From assembly GCF_036826855.1 (NCBI RefSeq), contig NZ_CP104578.1:8479435-8543434 (forward strand): a stretch of 64,000 bases of DNA. Direction: 5' to 3'. The stretch is from Streptomyces sp. SJL17-4 (GTDB lineage: Bacteria > Actinomycetota > Actinomycetes > Streptomycetales > Streptomycetaceae). Below the pieces are notes generated by a model, which saw only the letters and a list, made by a program, of their open reading frames with translations, was not told the origin of the DNA and ran no database searches. Of this stretch, positions 1-29,830 are shown in pieces. A program made the position numbers and the translations under genes. How positions within the stretch are numbered: the stretch's first letter is position 1; the number at the start of each line of letters is the position of its first letter.

Positions 1-16820
<16,820 letters not shown>

Positions 16821-16824
<4 letters not shown>

Positions 16825-19800
16825 TCCCGTTGTCCTTCGCGCAGCGGCGGCTGTGGTTCATCAGCCGGCTGGAAGGCCCGAGCGCGACCTACAACGTCCC
16901 GGTCGTCCTGCGACTGCCGGCCGACGTGCGCCCCGACGCGCTCGGCGCCGCCCTGCGGGACGTCATCGGCCGCCACGAGGTCCTGCGCACCGTCTTCGAC
17001 CTCGTCGACGGCGAGCCGTACCAGCGGATCCTCACCCCCGACGAGCTGGACTGGGCGCTGACGGTGACCGAGGTCGCCCAGGCGGAGCTGTCCGGGGCGA
17101 TCGACGAGGCCGGGCGGTACGCGTTCGACCTCGGCGCCGAACTGTCCGTCAGGGCACAGCTGTTCCGGACGCCGGACGAGCAGGTCCTCGTCGTGGTGAT
17201 GCACCACATCGCAAGCGACGGCTGGTCGGAGGGCCCGCTCACCCGGGACCTGACGACCGCCTACGAGGCCCGCGCCGCGGGCCGGGCTCCCGCCTGGGAG
17301 CCGCTGCCGGTCCAGTACGCCGACTACGCGCTCTGGCAGCGTCAGCTGCTCGGCGACGGGAACGACCCCGACAGCGTGATGTCCCGGCAGACCTCCTACT
17401 GGCGCGAGGCGCTCGCGGACGTTCCCGAGGAGCTGGAGCTCCCCACGGACCGTCCCCGGCCGCCGGTGGCCTCCCACCGGGGGCACATCGTCCCGCTGAG
17501 CGTCCCCGCCGAGGTGCACCAGCGGCTCGCCGCGGTGGCGCGGGCGGAGGGCGTGACCACGTTCATGGTCCTCCAGGCCGCCCTGGCCACCCTGCTCTCC
17601 AAGCTCGGCGCGGGCACCGACATCCCCGTCGGCACGGCGGTCGCGGGCCGTACGGACGAGGCCCTGGACGACCTCGTCGGCTTCTTCGTCAATACCCTCG
17701 TCCTGCGCACCGACCTGTCCGGCGACCCCACGTTCCGCGAGGTGCTCGCCCAGGTCCGCAGGACCGTCCTGTCCGCCTTCAAGTACCAGGACGTGCCGTT
17801 CGAGAAGCTCGTCGAGGAGCTCGCCCCGGCCCGCTCCCTCGCACGCCACCCCCTCTTCCAGGTCATGCTGACCGTCCAGAACAACCAGCGGACCGTCATC
17901 GACCCGGCCACGACCACGGCCGCTCCCGCCGCCACGACCACGGCCGACGGTCGCGAAGCCGGCACCAGGGCCGCCAAGTTCGACCTCGACGTCTCCGTCC
18001 GCGAGCTCTACGACGCGAAGGGCGCCCCGGCGGGCCTGCGCGGCTCGCTCACGGTCGCCGCCGACCTGTTCGACGTGGCCTCGGCCGCCCGCCTCGCCGC
18101 CCGCCTCGGACAGGTCCTCGACCAGGCGACCGCCGACCCCGGCCGTACGCTCGCCTCGATCCGGATCCTCGCCGAGGACGAGCGCCGCCGGGTGCTGACC
18201 GACTGGAACGCCACCTCCTCCGACGAGCCCGCCACCCCGGTGCACGAGCTCTTCGAGCAGTGGGCGGACCGCACCCCCGACGCCGTGGCGCTCACCGCCG
18301 ACGGCACGGACATCACGTACGCCGAACTGGACGCCCGGGCCAACCGCATCGCCCACTACCTCACCGGCCAGGGCATCGGCGCCGAGGCGGTCGTGGGCCT
18401 GTGCCTGCCGCGCGGCGCCGACATGATCGCGACCATCCTCGGCACGTGGAAGGCAGGAGCCGCCTACCTGCCCCTCGACCCGGCGCAGCCCACGGACCGG
18501 ATCGCGTACATCCTTCGCGACAGCCGTGCCGCGCTGGTCCTGACCACCGAGGACCTCTTCGACGAACTGCCCGCCGGCCGCTCGCGCCTGGTGGCCCTCG
18601 ACGGAACGTTCGTGGAGATGCAGCTCGCCGCCGCCCCGACCGGCCGCCCCGAGCGTCCTGTCGACCCGCGGTCCCTGGCGTACGTGATCTACACCTCGGG
18701 TTCGACCGGCCGGCCCAAGGGCGTCGCCGTCACCCACGGCGGCCTGGCCAACTACACCGCCTCCATCCCCGACCGCCTCGGCTTCGGAGACGAGGGCGCC
18801 CGGTACGCACTCCTCCAGGCCCAGGCCACCGACCTCGGCAACACCGTCGTCTTCGCCAGCCTCACCACCGGCGGCGAACTCCACATCCTCGACGAGGCAG
18901 CGGTCACCGATCCTCACGCCGTCGCCGCCTACCTCACCGACCACGAGATCGACCACTTCAAGGCCGTCCCCTCGCACCTGGCCGCCCTGACGGCCTCCGG
19001 TATCGAGGCCGTACTGCCCGCGCAGTCCGTGGTCCTCGGCGGTGAGGCCGCTTCGACGGTCTGGCTGCGCGAGCTGCTCGCCGCAGCGGGCGAGCGCGCG
19101 GTCCACAACCACTACGGCCCCACCGAGACCACCATCGGCATCGCGACCACCCGGCTCACCGCCGAGGCGATCGCCGACGGAACCGTCCCGGTCGGCACAC
19201 CGATCGCCAACACCCGCTTCTACCTGCTCGATTCCCGTCTCCAGCCGGTCCCGGTCGGCGTGACTGCGGACCTGTACGTCTCCGGCGCCGGCCTCGCCCG
19301 CGGATACGTGGGCCGGGAGGCGCTGACCGCCGAGCGTTTCGTCGCCAACCCGTACGAGACCGGCGAGCGGATGTACCGCACGGGCGACCGCGCGAAGTGG
19401 ACCGCGGACGGCCAGGTGGTCTTCCTCGGCCGCGCCGACGACCAGGTCAAGATCCGCGGCTACCGCATCGAACCCGGCGAGGTCCAGGGCGTGATCGCCG
19501 CCCACCCGCTGGTCGACCAGGCCGCGGTCGTCGCCCGCGAGGACACCCCCGGCGACACCCGCCTCGTCGCCTACGTGGTCCTCTCGACCGACCTCGAAAC
19601 CGACGCCCACGATGACGCCTCCCGCGCCGAACTCTCGCGCAAGATCAGCCAGTTCGCGGCGCAGCGACTGCCCGGCCACATGGTCCCCTCGGCGGTCGTC
19701 GTCCTGGACGCCCTGCCGCTGACCGCCAACGGCAAGCTCGACCGCAAGGCCCTGCCCGCACCGGAGTACGCCACCGGCGGCGGACGCGCCCCGTCCAACG

Positions 19801-20110
19801 CCCGCGAGGAGATCGTCTGCGCGGCCTTCGCCGAGGTCCTGGGCCTCGACGCGGCCGGCACCGGCACCGGCACCGGCACCGGCACCGGCACCGGCACCGG
19901 CACCGGATCCGGAACCGGATCCGGAACCGGCGTCGGCGTCGGCGTGGACGACGACTTCTTCCGCCTCGGTGGCCACTCGCTCCTCGCGATCCGCCTTGTC
20001 GAGCTGCTGCGTCGACAGGGCGTCACGGTCTCCGCGCGGGCGCTGTTCCAGACGCCGACCCCGGCCGGTCTCGCGGCCTCGGCGGGCGCCGAGCAGATCG
20101 CCGCCCCCGA
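16821..20110 (+). other. NRPS module 6: C(LCL) - A(Asp) - T
   Basis: C domain with [10 protein letters not shown] and HHIASDG. The pocket DLTKVGHIG(K) indicates Asp. The A-T linker holds seven consecutive Gly-Thr pairs followed by [14 protein letters not shown]; the equivalent linker in module 10 has only [10 protein letters not shown]. Carrier Ser is at 19977-19979. Confidence 0.88.
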
Positions 20111-23100
20111 GAACCTCATCCCCGCCGACGCCACCGAGATCACGCCGGGCATGCTGCCGCTCGTCGACCTCACCCCCGACGAGATCGCGGCCGTGGCCGC
20201 CACGGTCACGGGCGGCGCGGCGAACATCGCCGACATCTACCCGCTGGCCCCGCTCCAGGAAGGCCTGCTCTTCCACCGCCTCCTCGCCGAGGGCGGGGAC
20301 GACGCCTACGTCCTGCCGACGGTCGCCGAGTTCGACACCCGCGCCCGGCTCGACGCCTTCCTCGACGCGCTGCAGAACGTCCTGGACCGGCACGACATCT
20401 TCCGCACGTCGATCGTGTGGGAGGGCCTGCGCGAGCCGGTCCAGGTCGTGTGGCGCCACGCCACCCTGCCCGTCACCGACGTCGCTCTCGACGCGGACGG
20501 CACCGACCCGGTCGCCGCCCTCGTCGCCGCCGGCGGCTACGCGATGGACCTCGGTGAAGCCCCCCTGATCCGGATCCACACGGCCGCCGTCCCCGGCGGA
20601 GAACGGTGGCTGGCCCTGGTGCGGGTCCACCACATGGTCCGCGACCACACAGCTCTCGACATCCTCATGGAGGAGGTGCGGGCGTTCCTGGAGGGCCGGG
20701 GCGCGGACCTCCCGGACCCGCTGCCGTTCCGCACCTTCGTGGCGCAGACACGCGGTGGTGCCGCCGACCGCTCGGAACACGAGCGCTACTTCGCCGACCT
20801 CCTCGGTGACGTCACCGAACCGACGGCCGCCTTCGGCGTTGCGGACGTACGAGGCGACGGTGCCGACTCGACGCGCCAGGTCGTCCCCTTCGGCGACGGG
20901 CTGACGGACCGGATCCGGCGGGTCTCCCGCTGCCTCGGCGCCAGCCCCGCCACCCTCCTGCACCTGGCGTGGGCGCGCGTCCTCGCCGCGGTCAGCGGCC
21001 GCGAGGACGTCGTCTTCGGGACGATCCTCTTCGGCCGGATGAACGCCGGCGCCGGCTCCGACCGGGTCCCCGGCCCGTTCCTCAACACGCTCCCGGTCCG
21101 GGTCCGTACGGACCGCCTCGGCGTTCTCGAGGCCGTCACCGCGATGCGCGGCCAACTGGCCGAGCTCCTGGAGCACGAGCACGTCCCGCTCACCGTGGCA
21201 CAGCAGGCCAGCGGCATGCCGACCGGCGCCCCGCTCTTCACGGCCCTCTTCAACTACCGCCACAACAAGGCGAACAGCACGACCGAAGACCAGGCGCATC
21301 CCGAGAAGCAGCCCCAGAACCCGCGCAACGAGCAGCTCGACGGCATCAAGACCGTCTTCTCCCACGAGCGCACCAACTACCCCCTGCTCGTCTCGGTAGA
21401 CGACAACGGCGACGGCCTCTGGGTCGCCGTGGACGCGGTCGCGCCGATCGACCCGCGCGGAGTCGGCGAGTTCGTCCGCACGGCGGCCGGAAACCTGGTC
21501 ACCGCCCTCGAATCCGCCCTTGACCACGACGAGGACGTCCCGCTCCGCTCCGTCCAGGTCCTGGACGAGACGAAGCTGCGCCAGGTGCTGACCGAGTGGA
21601 ACGACTCGACGGTCGACTTCCCCGGCGACGCCACCGTGGTCGGTCTCTTCGAGGCGCAGGTCGCGCGGACGTCGGAGGCGGTGGCGGTGGTCTCGGGTGG
21701 TGCGGAGGTCTCGTACGCGGACCTCGACGCCCGCGCGAACCAGCTGGCCCGTCACCTGGTAGCCCAGGGCGTAGGCCCGGAGTCGTTCGTCGGAGTGTGC
21801 CTGGAGCGTGGCATCGAGTCGGTCGTGGCGCTGCTCGCGGTGCTGAAGTCGGGCGGCGCGTACCTTCCGATCGACCCGGCTTACCCGGCCGACCGCATCG
21901 CGTACATGCTCGCGGACGCCAAGCCGACGGCGCTGCTGACCTCGACGAGCACGTCGGCGGCCATCCCGCAGTCGGACGCGACGACCGTCGTGGTCCTGGA
22001 CGAGGTCGACCTGACCACTCTCCCGACCGGCCCCCTGGGCACGCGTATCCGCCCGGAGCACCCGGCCTACGTCATCTACACCTCCGGCTCCACCGGCCGC
22101 CCGAAGGGCGTCGTGGTCGAGCACCGATCGGTGGCGGGACTCCTCGGCTGGGCGGCGGCGGAGTTCGGCGGAGAGGACTTCCGCCGGGTCCTGGTCTCCA
22201 CGTCGTTCAACTTCGACGTCTCGGTCTTCGAGCTCTTCGGCCCGCTGGTCTCCGGCGGCACGGTGGAAGTGGTCCGCGACCTCCTCGCCCTGGCCGACAC
22301 CGACACCCCGGTCGGTGACGTCAGCCTGGTCAGCGGCGTGCCCTCGGCCTTCGCCCAGATGGTGGCCGCAGGCGAGATCCAAGCCCGCCCCAGGACCGTT
22401 GTCCTGGCGGGCGAAGCCCTCACGGCGGACACCGTCGCCGGCATCCGCACGACCATCCCCGGCGCCCGGGTCGCCAACATCTACGGCCCCACCGAGGCCA
22501 CGGTCTACACGACGGGCTGGTACGCGGGTACGGACGCGGGCACCGAAGGCGCGGTCCCGATCGGCCGCCCCATCTCCAACGCTCGGGTCTACGTCCTGGA
22601 CGGCACCCTTGCCCCGGTCCCGGCCGGTGTGGTGGGTGAGCTGTACATCGCGGGTGCGGGCCTGGCCCGCGGTTACCTGGGTCGTCCCGAGCTGACGGGT
22701 GAGCGTTTCGTCGCGGACCCGTTCTCGTCCGACGGCGGTCGTCTCTACCGCACGGGTGACGTGGTCCGCTGGAACGCGGAGGGTCAGATCGAGTACCTCG
22801 GTCGCGCGGACGAGCAGGTCAAGATCCGGGGCTTCCGCATCGAACTCGGAGAGGTCCAGTCGGCGATCGCCGCGCACCCCGAGGTCGCCCAGACGGCCGT
22901 CATCGCCCGCGAGGACGTGCCCGGGGACAAGCGCCTGGTCGCCTACGTCGTCCCCAACGACACCACGCCCTCAACTGCCACCACCACCGCCGCCGAACTC
23001 CCCACCCAAATAACCAACTTCGCGGGCGGGCGCCTCCCTTCCTACATGGTCCCGTCGGCGATCGTGGTCCTCGACGCCTTGCCTCTGAACGTCAACGGCA

Positions 23101-26100
23101 AACTCGACCGCAAGGCCCTCCCAGCCCCCGAGTACGCGACGGGAACCGCCGGCCGTGGCCCGGCCACGCTCCGCGAGGAGCTCCTGTGCGGAGTCTTCGC
23201 CCAGGTCCTCGGACTGCCCGAGGTCGGTGTGGACGACGACTTCTTCGCCCTCGGCGGCCACTCGCTCCTCGCGGTTCGTCTGATCAGCCGGGTGCGTACG
23301 GTCCTCGGTGTCGAGGTTCCGCTCCGCGCCCTGTTCGACACGCCGACGGTGGCCGGTCTCGCGGCCGGTCTCGACGGTGCGGGTCGTGCCAGGCTCGCGC
23401 TGGCGGCGGGGGAGCGGCCGGAACGGGTTCCGCTGTCCTTCGCCCAGCAGCGCCTGTGGTTCATCGGCCGGCTGGAGGGCCCCAGCGCGACCTACAACAT
23501 CCCGTTCGCCCTCCGCCTGGACGGCGGCATCGACGGGGATGCGCTCGCTCTGGCCTTCCGTGACGTGGTCGGCCGGCACGAGGTCCTGCGGACCGTCTTC
23601 CCGACGGCCGAGAACGGCGAGCCGTACCAGAGCATCGTCGAACCCGCGTACACCGAATGGCAGTTGGAGCGCGTCACCGTTGCGTCCGACGATCTCGACG
23701 CGGCCATCGCGAAGGCGACCGCCCGGGAGTTCGACCTCACCCGTGAGCTCCCCATAGGAGCCACGCTCTTCGAGGCCGGTCCCGATGCGCGGGTGCTGGT
23801 CGTGGTGCTGCACCACATCGCGGGTGACGGATGGTCGATAGCTCCGCTGGCCCGGGACCTGTCCACGGCGTACGCGGCGCGAAGCGCCGGAGAGACGCCG
23901 ACGTGGGAGCCGCTGCCGGTCCAGTACGCGGACTACGCGTTGTGGCAGCGCGAGCTGCTCGGTGACGAGAACGACCCTGACAGTGTGATGGCTCGTCAGA
24001 TGATCTACTGGCGTGACGCGTTGGCGGGTTCTCCGGAGGAGCTGGAGCTGCCATTCGACCGTTCGCGTGCGGCGGTGGCGTCGCATCGTGGGCATCGGGT
24101 GCCGGTGGAGATTCCGGCCGAGGTCCACGCGCGTCTGGTCGAGGTGGCGCGAGCCGAGGGGGTGACTCCCTTCATGGTTCTGCAGTCCGCTCTCGCGATG
24201 CTGCTGTCGAAGCTGGGTGCGGGTACGGACATCCCGATCGGTTCGGCGAACGCCGGCCGTACGGATGAGGCCCTGGACGACCTGGTGGGCTTCTTCATCA
24301 ACACCCTTGTGATCCGTACGGACCTGTCGGGTGATCCGACGTTCCGTGAGGTCCTGGGGCGGGTGCGGGAGGTCAGTCTTTCGGCGCTGGCGCATCAGGA
24401 GGTGCCGTTCGAGCGGCTGGTGGAGGAGCTGGCGCCGAGCCGTTCGATGGCCCGGCACCCGTTGTTCCAGGTCCAGCTGGACCTGCAGAACAACGCCGAC
24501 GCCGTCCTCGACCTCCCCGGCGTACAGGCCGGCGGATTCCCGGTCGCGAAGACGGTCGCCAAGTTCGACCTGGAGGTCCGGCTCTCCGAGACCTTCGACG
24601 GCCACGGCACCCCGACGGGCGTCCGGGGCTCGGTGATCGCAGCGGCCGACCTCTTCGACCCGGACACGGCCGAGTCCCTGAGCGCGCGACTGACCCGTGC
24701 ACTCGGGCACCTGGTCACCGAACCCCAGACCCGCCTCAGCGACCTCGACGTCCTCGATTCCGACGAGCGTCGTCGGGTGCTGGTGGAGTGGAACGACACT
24801 GCGAGGGACCTGGGTTCGGTGTTGGTGCCGGAGCTGTTCGCGGCGCAGGTGGCGAGGACTCCGGATGCGGTGGCTGTCGTCGCCGACGGGACGGGGGTTT
24901 CGTTCGCGGAGCTGGACGTCCGGGTGAATCGTCTGGCGCAGTACCTGATCGGTCAGGGCGTCGGTGCGGAGTCGGTGGTCGGCGTCTGCCTGCCGCGTGG
25001 GGTCGACGCGGTGGTCGCGTTCCTGGCGTCGTGGCGTGCCGGTGCGGCCTATCTGCCGATCGATCCGGAGTATCCGGCGGAGCGGATCGGTTTCATGCTG
25101 GCCGACAGCGGTGCGGTCCTGACGCTGACGACGGAGGAGATCCTCGATGATCTCCCGGCGGGCCGGAACCGTTTCGTGGCCCTGGACAGCCCGCTCATGA
25201 GCATGCAGCTATCAGCAGCTCCGGCAGAGACACCCCAAGTCAAGGTGCAGCCCGAGTCGGTCGCGTATGTGATCTACACGTCGGGTTCGACGGGCCGCCC
25301 GAAGGGCGTGGCCGTCACCCACGAGGGCCTGGCGAACTACGTGACCTGGGCAGTCGACGCGTACGGCATGAACAACACCGACGGTGGTGCGCCGCTGCAC
25401 TCGTCGCTCGCGTTCGACCTGACGGTGACCAGTGTCCTGGTGCCCCTGGTCGCCGGCTCGGCGGTCGTGGCCGACGAGCAGGGCGGCGCCGAGGGCCTCG
25501 CCAGTCTGGTGAAGGCGTCGGAGACGTTCGGTCTGGTCAAGGCGGTCCCGGCCCATCTCCCGCTCCTCTCGGAGATGCTCACCACCGAGCAGGCGGCGCA
25601 GGCGTCCCGTACATGGGTCGTCGGTGGCGAGGCCCTGTCGGGCACGGTCGTCCGTGACTGGCTGGCCCGGGCTCCGCAGTCGGTGATCGTGAACGAGTAC
25701 GGTCCGACGGAGACGGTCGTCGGCTGCTGCGTGTACGAGATCTCGGCAGGTCAGAGTGTCGGGGACACGGTGCCGATCGGTCGCCCGATCGCCAACACCC
25801 GCCTGTATGTCCTCGACGGGCGTATGCGCCCCGTCGCCCCGGGTGTCGCCGGCGAGCTCTACATCGCCGGCATCCAGCTCGCCCGCGGCTACGTCAAGCG
25901 CCCCGCCCTGACGGCCGAGCGTTTCGTGGCCAACCCCTTCGAGCCCGCCGAGCGGATGTACCGCACGGGTGACATGGCCCGCTGGACCAAGGACGGTCTC
26001 CTGGAGTACCTGGGCCGTGCGGACGAGCAGGTCAAGGTCCGTGGTTTCCGTATCGAGCCGGGCGAGGTCGAAGCCGTCGTCACGGCGCATCGCGAGGTTG

Positions 26101-26624
26101 CCCAGGCGGCGGTCATCGCCCGGGAGGACACCCCGGGAGATACCCGCCTCGTCGCCTACGTCGTCCCCACCGACCCCGAAGTCCCCGAACAACTCGCGGA
26201 ACCCGTAAGACAGTTCGTCGGCAGCAGGCTTCCCGACTACATGGTCCCGTCCGCGGTCGTCGTCCTCGACGCGCTCCCGCTGACCGCCAACGGCAAGCTC
26301 GACCGCAAGAACCTCCCCGCCCCCGAGCACTCAGCCTCGGCAGGACGCGGGCCGGCCAACCGCCAGGAGGAGATCCTCTGCGCGGCCTTCGCCGAACTCC
26401 TGGGGCTCCCCGAAGTCGGCGTCGACGACGACTTCTTCGCCCTCGGCGGCCACTCCCTGCTCGCCGTCCGCCTGACCAGCAGGATCCGCGCCGAACTCGG
26501 CGTCGAGGTCCCGCTCCGCGTGCTCCTCGAGGCATCGACCGTGGCAGCACTCGCACAACAACTAGCCCACCAGAAGACAGCACGGCCGGCGTTGCGGCCC
26601 ATGCGTAACCAGGAGGAGTCCTGA
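16821..26624 (+). CDS. Nonribosomal peptide synthetase, three modules (C-A-T x3)
   Basis: Middle protein of the assembly line, 3267 residues. Order: C6 (LCL, about 1-440), A6 (about 455-975), T6 (Ser1053), C7 (dual-type, about 1130-1570), A7 (about 1590-2100), T7 (Ser2148), C8 (LCL, about 2205-2645), A8 (about 2655-3165), T8 (Ser3212). The ATG at 16821 overlaps the upstream stop. The protein begins [13 protein letters not shown], directly at the first C-domain core motif, with no docking extension before it. Pocket residues suggest Asp, unassigned (code DVFSVAIVYK) and Asn. Between A6 and T6 is a Gly-Thr dipeptide run encoded by a short tandem repeat. The C-terminus ([13 protein letters not shown]) is nearly the same as that of the upstream protein. 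The stop overlaps the next ATG as TGATG. Confidence 0.98.
19860..19935 (+). repeat. GGCACC hexamer tandem repeat in the A6-T6 linker
   Basis: Seven consecutive hexamers GGCACC, followed by alternating GGATCC/GGAACC-type units, encode (Gly-Thr)7 then GSGTGSGTG. It is in frame and lies between an A and a T domain. Its short perfect units suggest slipped-strand expansion. Confidence 0.9.
20111..23390 (+). other. NRPS module 7: dual-type C (His motif altered) - A(code DVFSVAIVYK) - T
   Basis: The C domain opens [18 protein letters not shown] and reads HRLLAEGGD where the dual-domain motif expects HH, so the epimerising function is doubtful. The condensation motif HHMVRDH is intact. The A pocket equals that of modules 4, 10 and 11. 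Carrier Ser is at 23262-23264. Confidence 0.82.
23391..26621 (+). other. NRPS module 8: C(LCL) - A(Asn) - T
   Basis: C domain with [10 protein letters not shown] and HHIAGDG. A stretch of about 600 bases (23913-24512) is almost identical to 14041-14640 in C5. The pocket DLTKVGEVG(K) indicates Asn. Carrier Ser is at 26454-26456, and the protein ends shortly afterwards. Confidence 0.88.
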
Positions 26625-29600
26625 TGATCCCGTTGTCCTTCGCGCAGCGGCGGTTGTGGTTCCTCAGCCAGTCCGAGGGCCCGAGTTCCACGTACAACAT
26701 CCCGGTCGTGCTGCGCCTGTCCGCCGAGACCGACGGGACGGCGCTCGGCGCCGCCCTGCGGGACGTGATCGGCCGCCACGAGGTCCTGCGCACGGTCTAC
26801 CGGGTCGCCGACGGCGAGCCGTACCAGCACATCCTGAAGCCGGCCGACCTCGACTGGTCGCTGACGGTGGCCGAGGTCGCCCCCGCCGAGCTCGACGGCG
26901 CGATCGCCGCCGTCCTCGGGCACACCTTCGACCTGTCCGCCGAGATACCGATCCGTGCCTCGCTGTTCTCCACCGGCGGCGGCGAGCAGGTGCTCGTCCT
27001 GGTGACGCACCACATCGCCAGCGACGGCTGGTCCAAGCGCCCGCTGGCCCGCGACCTCTCCGTCGCCTACGCGGCCCGCGCCGCCGGCCAGGCCCCCGAC
27101 TGGGAGCCGCTGCCGGTCCAGTACGCCGACTACACGCTCTGGCAGCGCGAGATGCTCGGCGACGAGAACGACCCGGACAGCGTGCTGTCCACGCAGATGG
27201 CCTACTGGCGCGGCGTGCTGGCCGACATCCCGGAGGATCTGGAGCTCCCCACCGACCGCTCCCGTCCCGCACTTCCCTCGCACCGCGGCCACAAGGTCCC
27301 GCTCACCGTGCCCGCCCCGGTCCACGCGCGCCTCGCCGAGCTCGCCAAGGCCGAGGGCGTGACCCCCTTCATGGTGCTCCAGGCCGCCCTCGCGGCCGTC
27401 CTCTCCCGCCTCGGCGCGGGCACCGACATCCCGATCGGCACGACGGTCGCCGGCCGTACGGACGTCGCCCTCGACGACCTCGTCGGCTTCTTCATCAACT
27501 CCCTCGTCCTGCGCACGGACGTGTCGGGCGACCCGACCTTCACCGAACTCCTCGCCCGGGTACGGAAGGCGGGCTGGGCGGCCTTCGAGCACCAGGAGGT
27601 GCCGTTCGAGAAGCTCGTCGAGGAACTCGCCCCGGCCCGCTCCCTGTCCCGGCACCCGCTCTTCCAGGTGATGCTGAAGGTCCAGAACACCGGCGAGGCC
27701 GTCCTCGACCTGCCCGGCACGGGCACCGGCAACGCCCCGGCCCAGGCCCGCGACGCACAGGCTCCGACCGAAACCGTCACCCACAACGGCCCGGCCACCA
27801 GCGAGTCCGCCGCGAAGTTCGACCTGGACGCCTCTGTCACGGAGGTCTTCGACGGGGCGGGTGCGCCGGCGGGTCTGCGTGGTTCGGTGGTGGCGTCGGC
27901 GGACCTGTTCGACGTGGAGACGGCCGAACGGCTGGTGGCGCGTTGGGCGAAGGCCCTGGAGATGCTGGTGCTGGCTCCGGGGTCGCGGCTGAGTGAGGTC
28001 GAGGTCCTGGACGTGTCCGATCGCCGGCGGCTGGCGGAGTGGAACGACACGGCTGTGGAGGTGGTGGCGGGTTCGCTGCCGGAGCTGTTCGCGGTGCAGG
28101 TGGAGCGGACGCCGGACGCGGTCGCTGTGGTGGCGGCGGGGGAGTCCCTGTCGTATGGGGAGCTGGACCGTCGCGCCGGCCGCCTGGCCCGTTACCTCGC
28201 CGCTCACGGTGTGGGTACGGAGTCGCTGGTCGGTGTGTGCCTGGAGCGGGGCGCCGATCTGATCGTCGCGCTCTTGGCCGTGCTGAAGGCTGGTGGCGCG
28301 TATCTGCCGCTGGATCCTGGGTATCCGGCGGAGCGGATCGCGTACATGGTCGGGGACGCGTCGCCGGTCGTGGTCCTGGCGTCGTCGGCGACGGCGGGCG
28401 TGCTGCCGGTCTCGGACGCGACAGTGGTCCTCCTGGACGACCCGCAGGTCACCTCGGCGCTGGAGAGTGCGGGGGAGGGGCCGCTGGATGTGACGGTCCG
28501 TCCGGAGCACCCGGCGTACGTCATCTACACCTCGGGTTCGACGGGCCGTCCGAAGGGCGTGGTCGTCACCCATGGCGGTGTCGTGGGTCTGTGCGAGAGC
28601 CACGGCCGGTCGGTGTTCGCGACGACGGACGGCGCACCGCTGAAGGTCGCTCTGACCACGTCGGTTTCCTTCGACGCGTCGTGGAACCAGCTCTCGGCGC
28701 TGTTCTCGGGTCATGAGCTGCATGTCGTGGACGCGGACACGTGGCTGGACGCGGGTCGTCTGGTCGCCTGGATGACCGCTTCCCGTATCGACTTCACCGA
28801 GATCACCCCCTCGTATCTCCAGGTCCTGATGGACCAGGGCCTGTTCGACGCCGACCAGCACCCCTCCCGTATCGGCGTCGGTGGCGAGGCCACTCCGACC
28901 GCACTATGGGAGCGGTTGCGTGCTCTGGAGGGTGTGGAGGGTTTCAACTTCTACGGCCCGACGGAGGCGACGGTCGACACCTCGATCGCGCGCCTGTCCA
29001 CGTCCGCGGACGTCGTGGTCGGCAGGCCGGTCCCGAACGCCCGGGTGTTCGTTCTCGACGAGTCCTTGCGTGAGGTTCCGGTCGGTGTGGCCGGTGAGCT
29101 GTATGTGTCGGGTACGGGTCTGGCGCGCGGTTACGTGAATCGTCCGGTCCAGACGGCGGAGCGGTTCGTCGCCTCCCCCTTCTCGGCCTCGGGCGAGCGG
29201 ATGTACCGGTCGGGCGACCGGGTGAAGTGGACGGCGGACGGCCAGTTGGTCTTCCTGGGCCGTACCGACGACCAGGTCAAGGTCCGCGGCTTCCGCATCG
29301 AACTGGGCGAGGTCCAGGCAGCGGTCGCCGCGCACCCGCAGGTCGCACAGGCCGCCGTGGTCGTACGGGAGGACATTCCCGGCGACCGCCGCCTGGTCGC
29401 GTACGTCGTCGTCTCCGACGAACCGACCGTCCCCATCACCGAGTTCACCGCTCACCGCCTGCCTGATTACATGGTTCCGTCGGCGGTCGTCGTTCTGGAC
29501 GCGCTGCCGCTGACCGCGAACGGCAAGCTCGACCGCAAGGCACTGCCCGCTCCGGAGCACGACACGAGCGCGGCGGTCCGTGGTCCCTCGAACGCCCGCG

Positions 29601-29830
29601 AGGAGATCCTCTGCGCCGCGTTCGCCGAGGTCCTCGGTCTCGAAAGCGTGGGCGTGGACGAGGACTTCTTCGTCCTCGGCGGCCAGTCCCTGCTGGCCAT
29701 CCGCCTCGTCGCCCTCCTGCAGAAGCGCGGTGTCTCCGTCTCGGTCCGCTCGTTCTTCCAGGCTCCGACCCCGGCCGGCCTCGCCGCCTCGGCGGGCGCG
29801 GTCCAGGTGACCGTCCCGGCCAACCTGATC
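26624..29830 (+). other. NRPS module 9: C(LCL) - A(unassigned, acidic pocket) - T
   Basis: C domain with [10 protein letters not shown] and HHIASDG. The A domain is divergent from its neighbours: the A4 region [14 protein letters not shown] is one residue shorter than usual, so the pocket reads DAWEGGFVD(K) or DANEGGFVD(K) depending on the gap. Glu at 278 and Asp at 331 suggest a basic or amide side chain; this is inference only. The T domain has GGQS (Ser 29687-29689). Confidence 0.8.

Noticed and set aside
19860..19935. Regular repeat considered as a CRISPR-like or regulatory array
   Set aside because: It is a 6-bp coding microsatellite without spacers.
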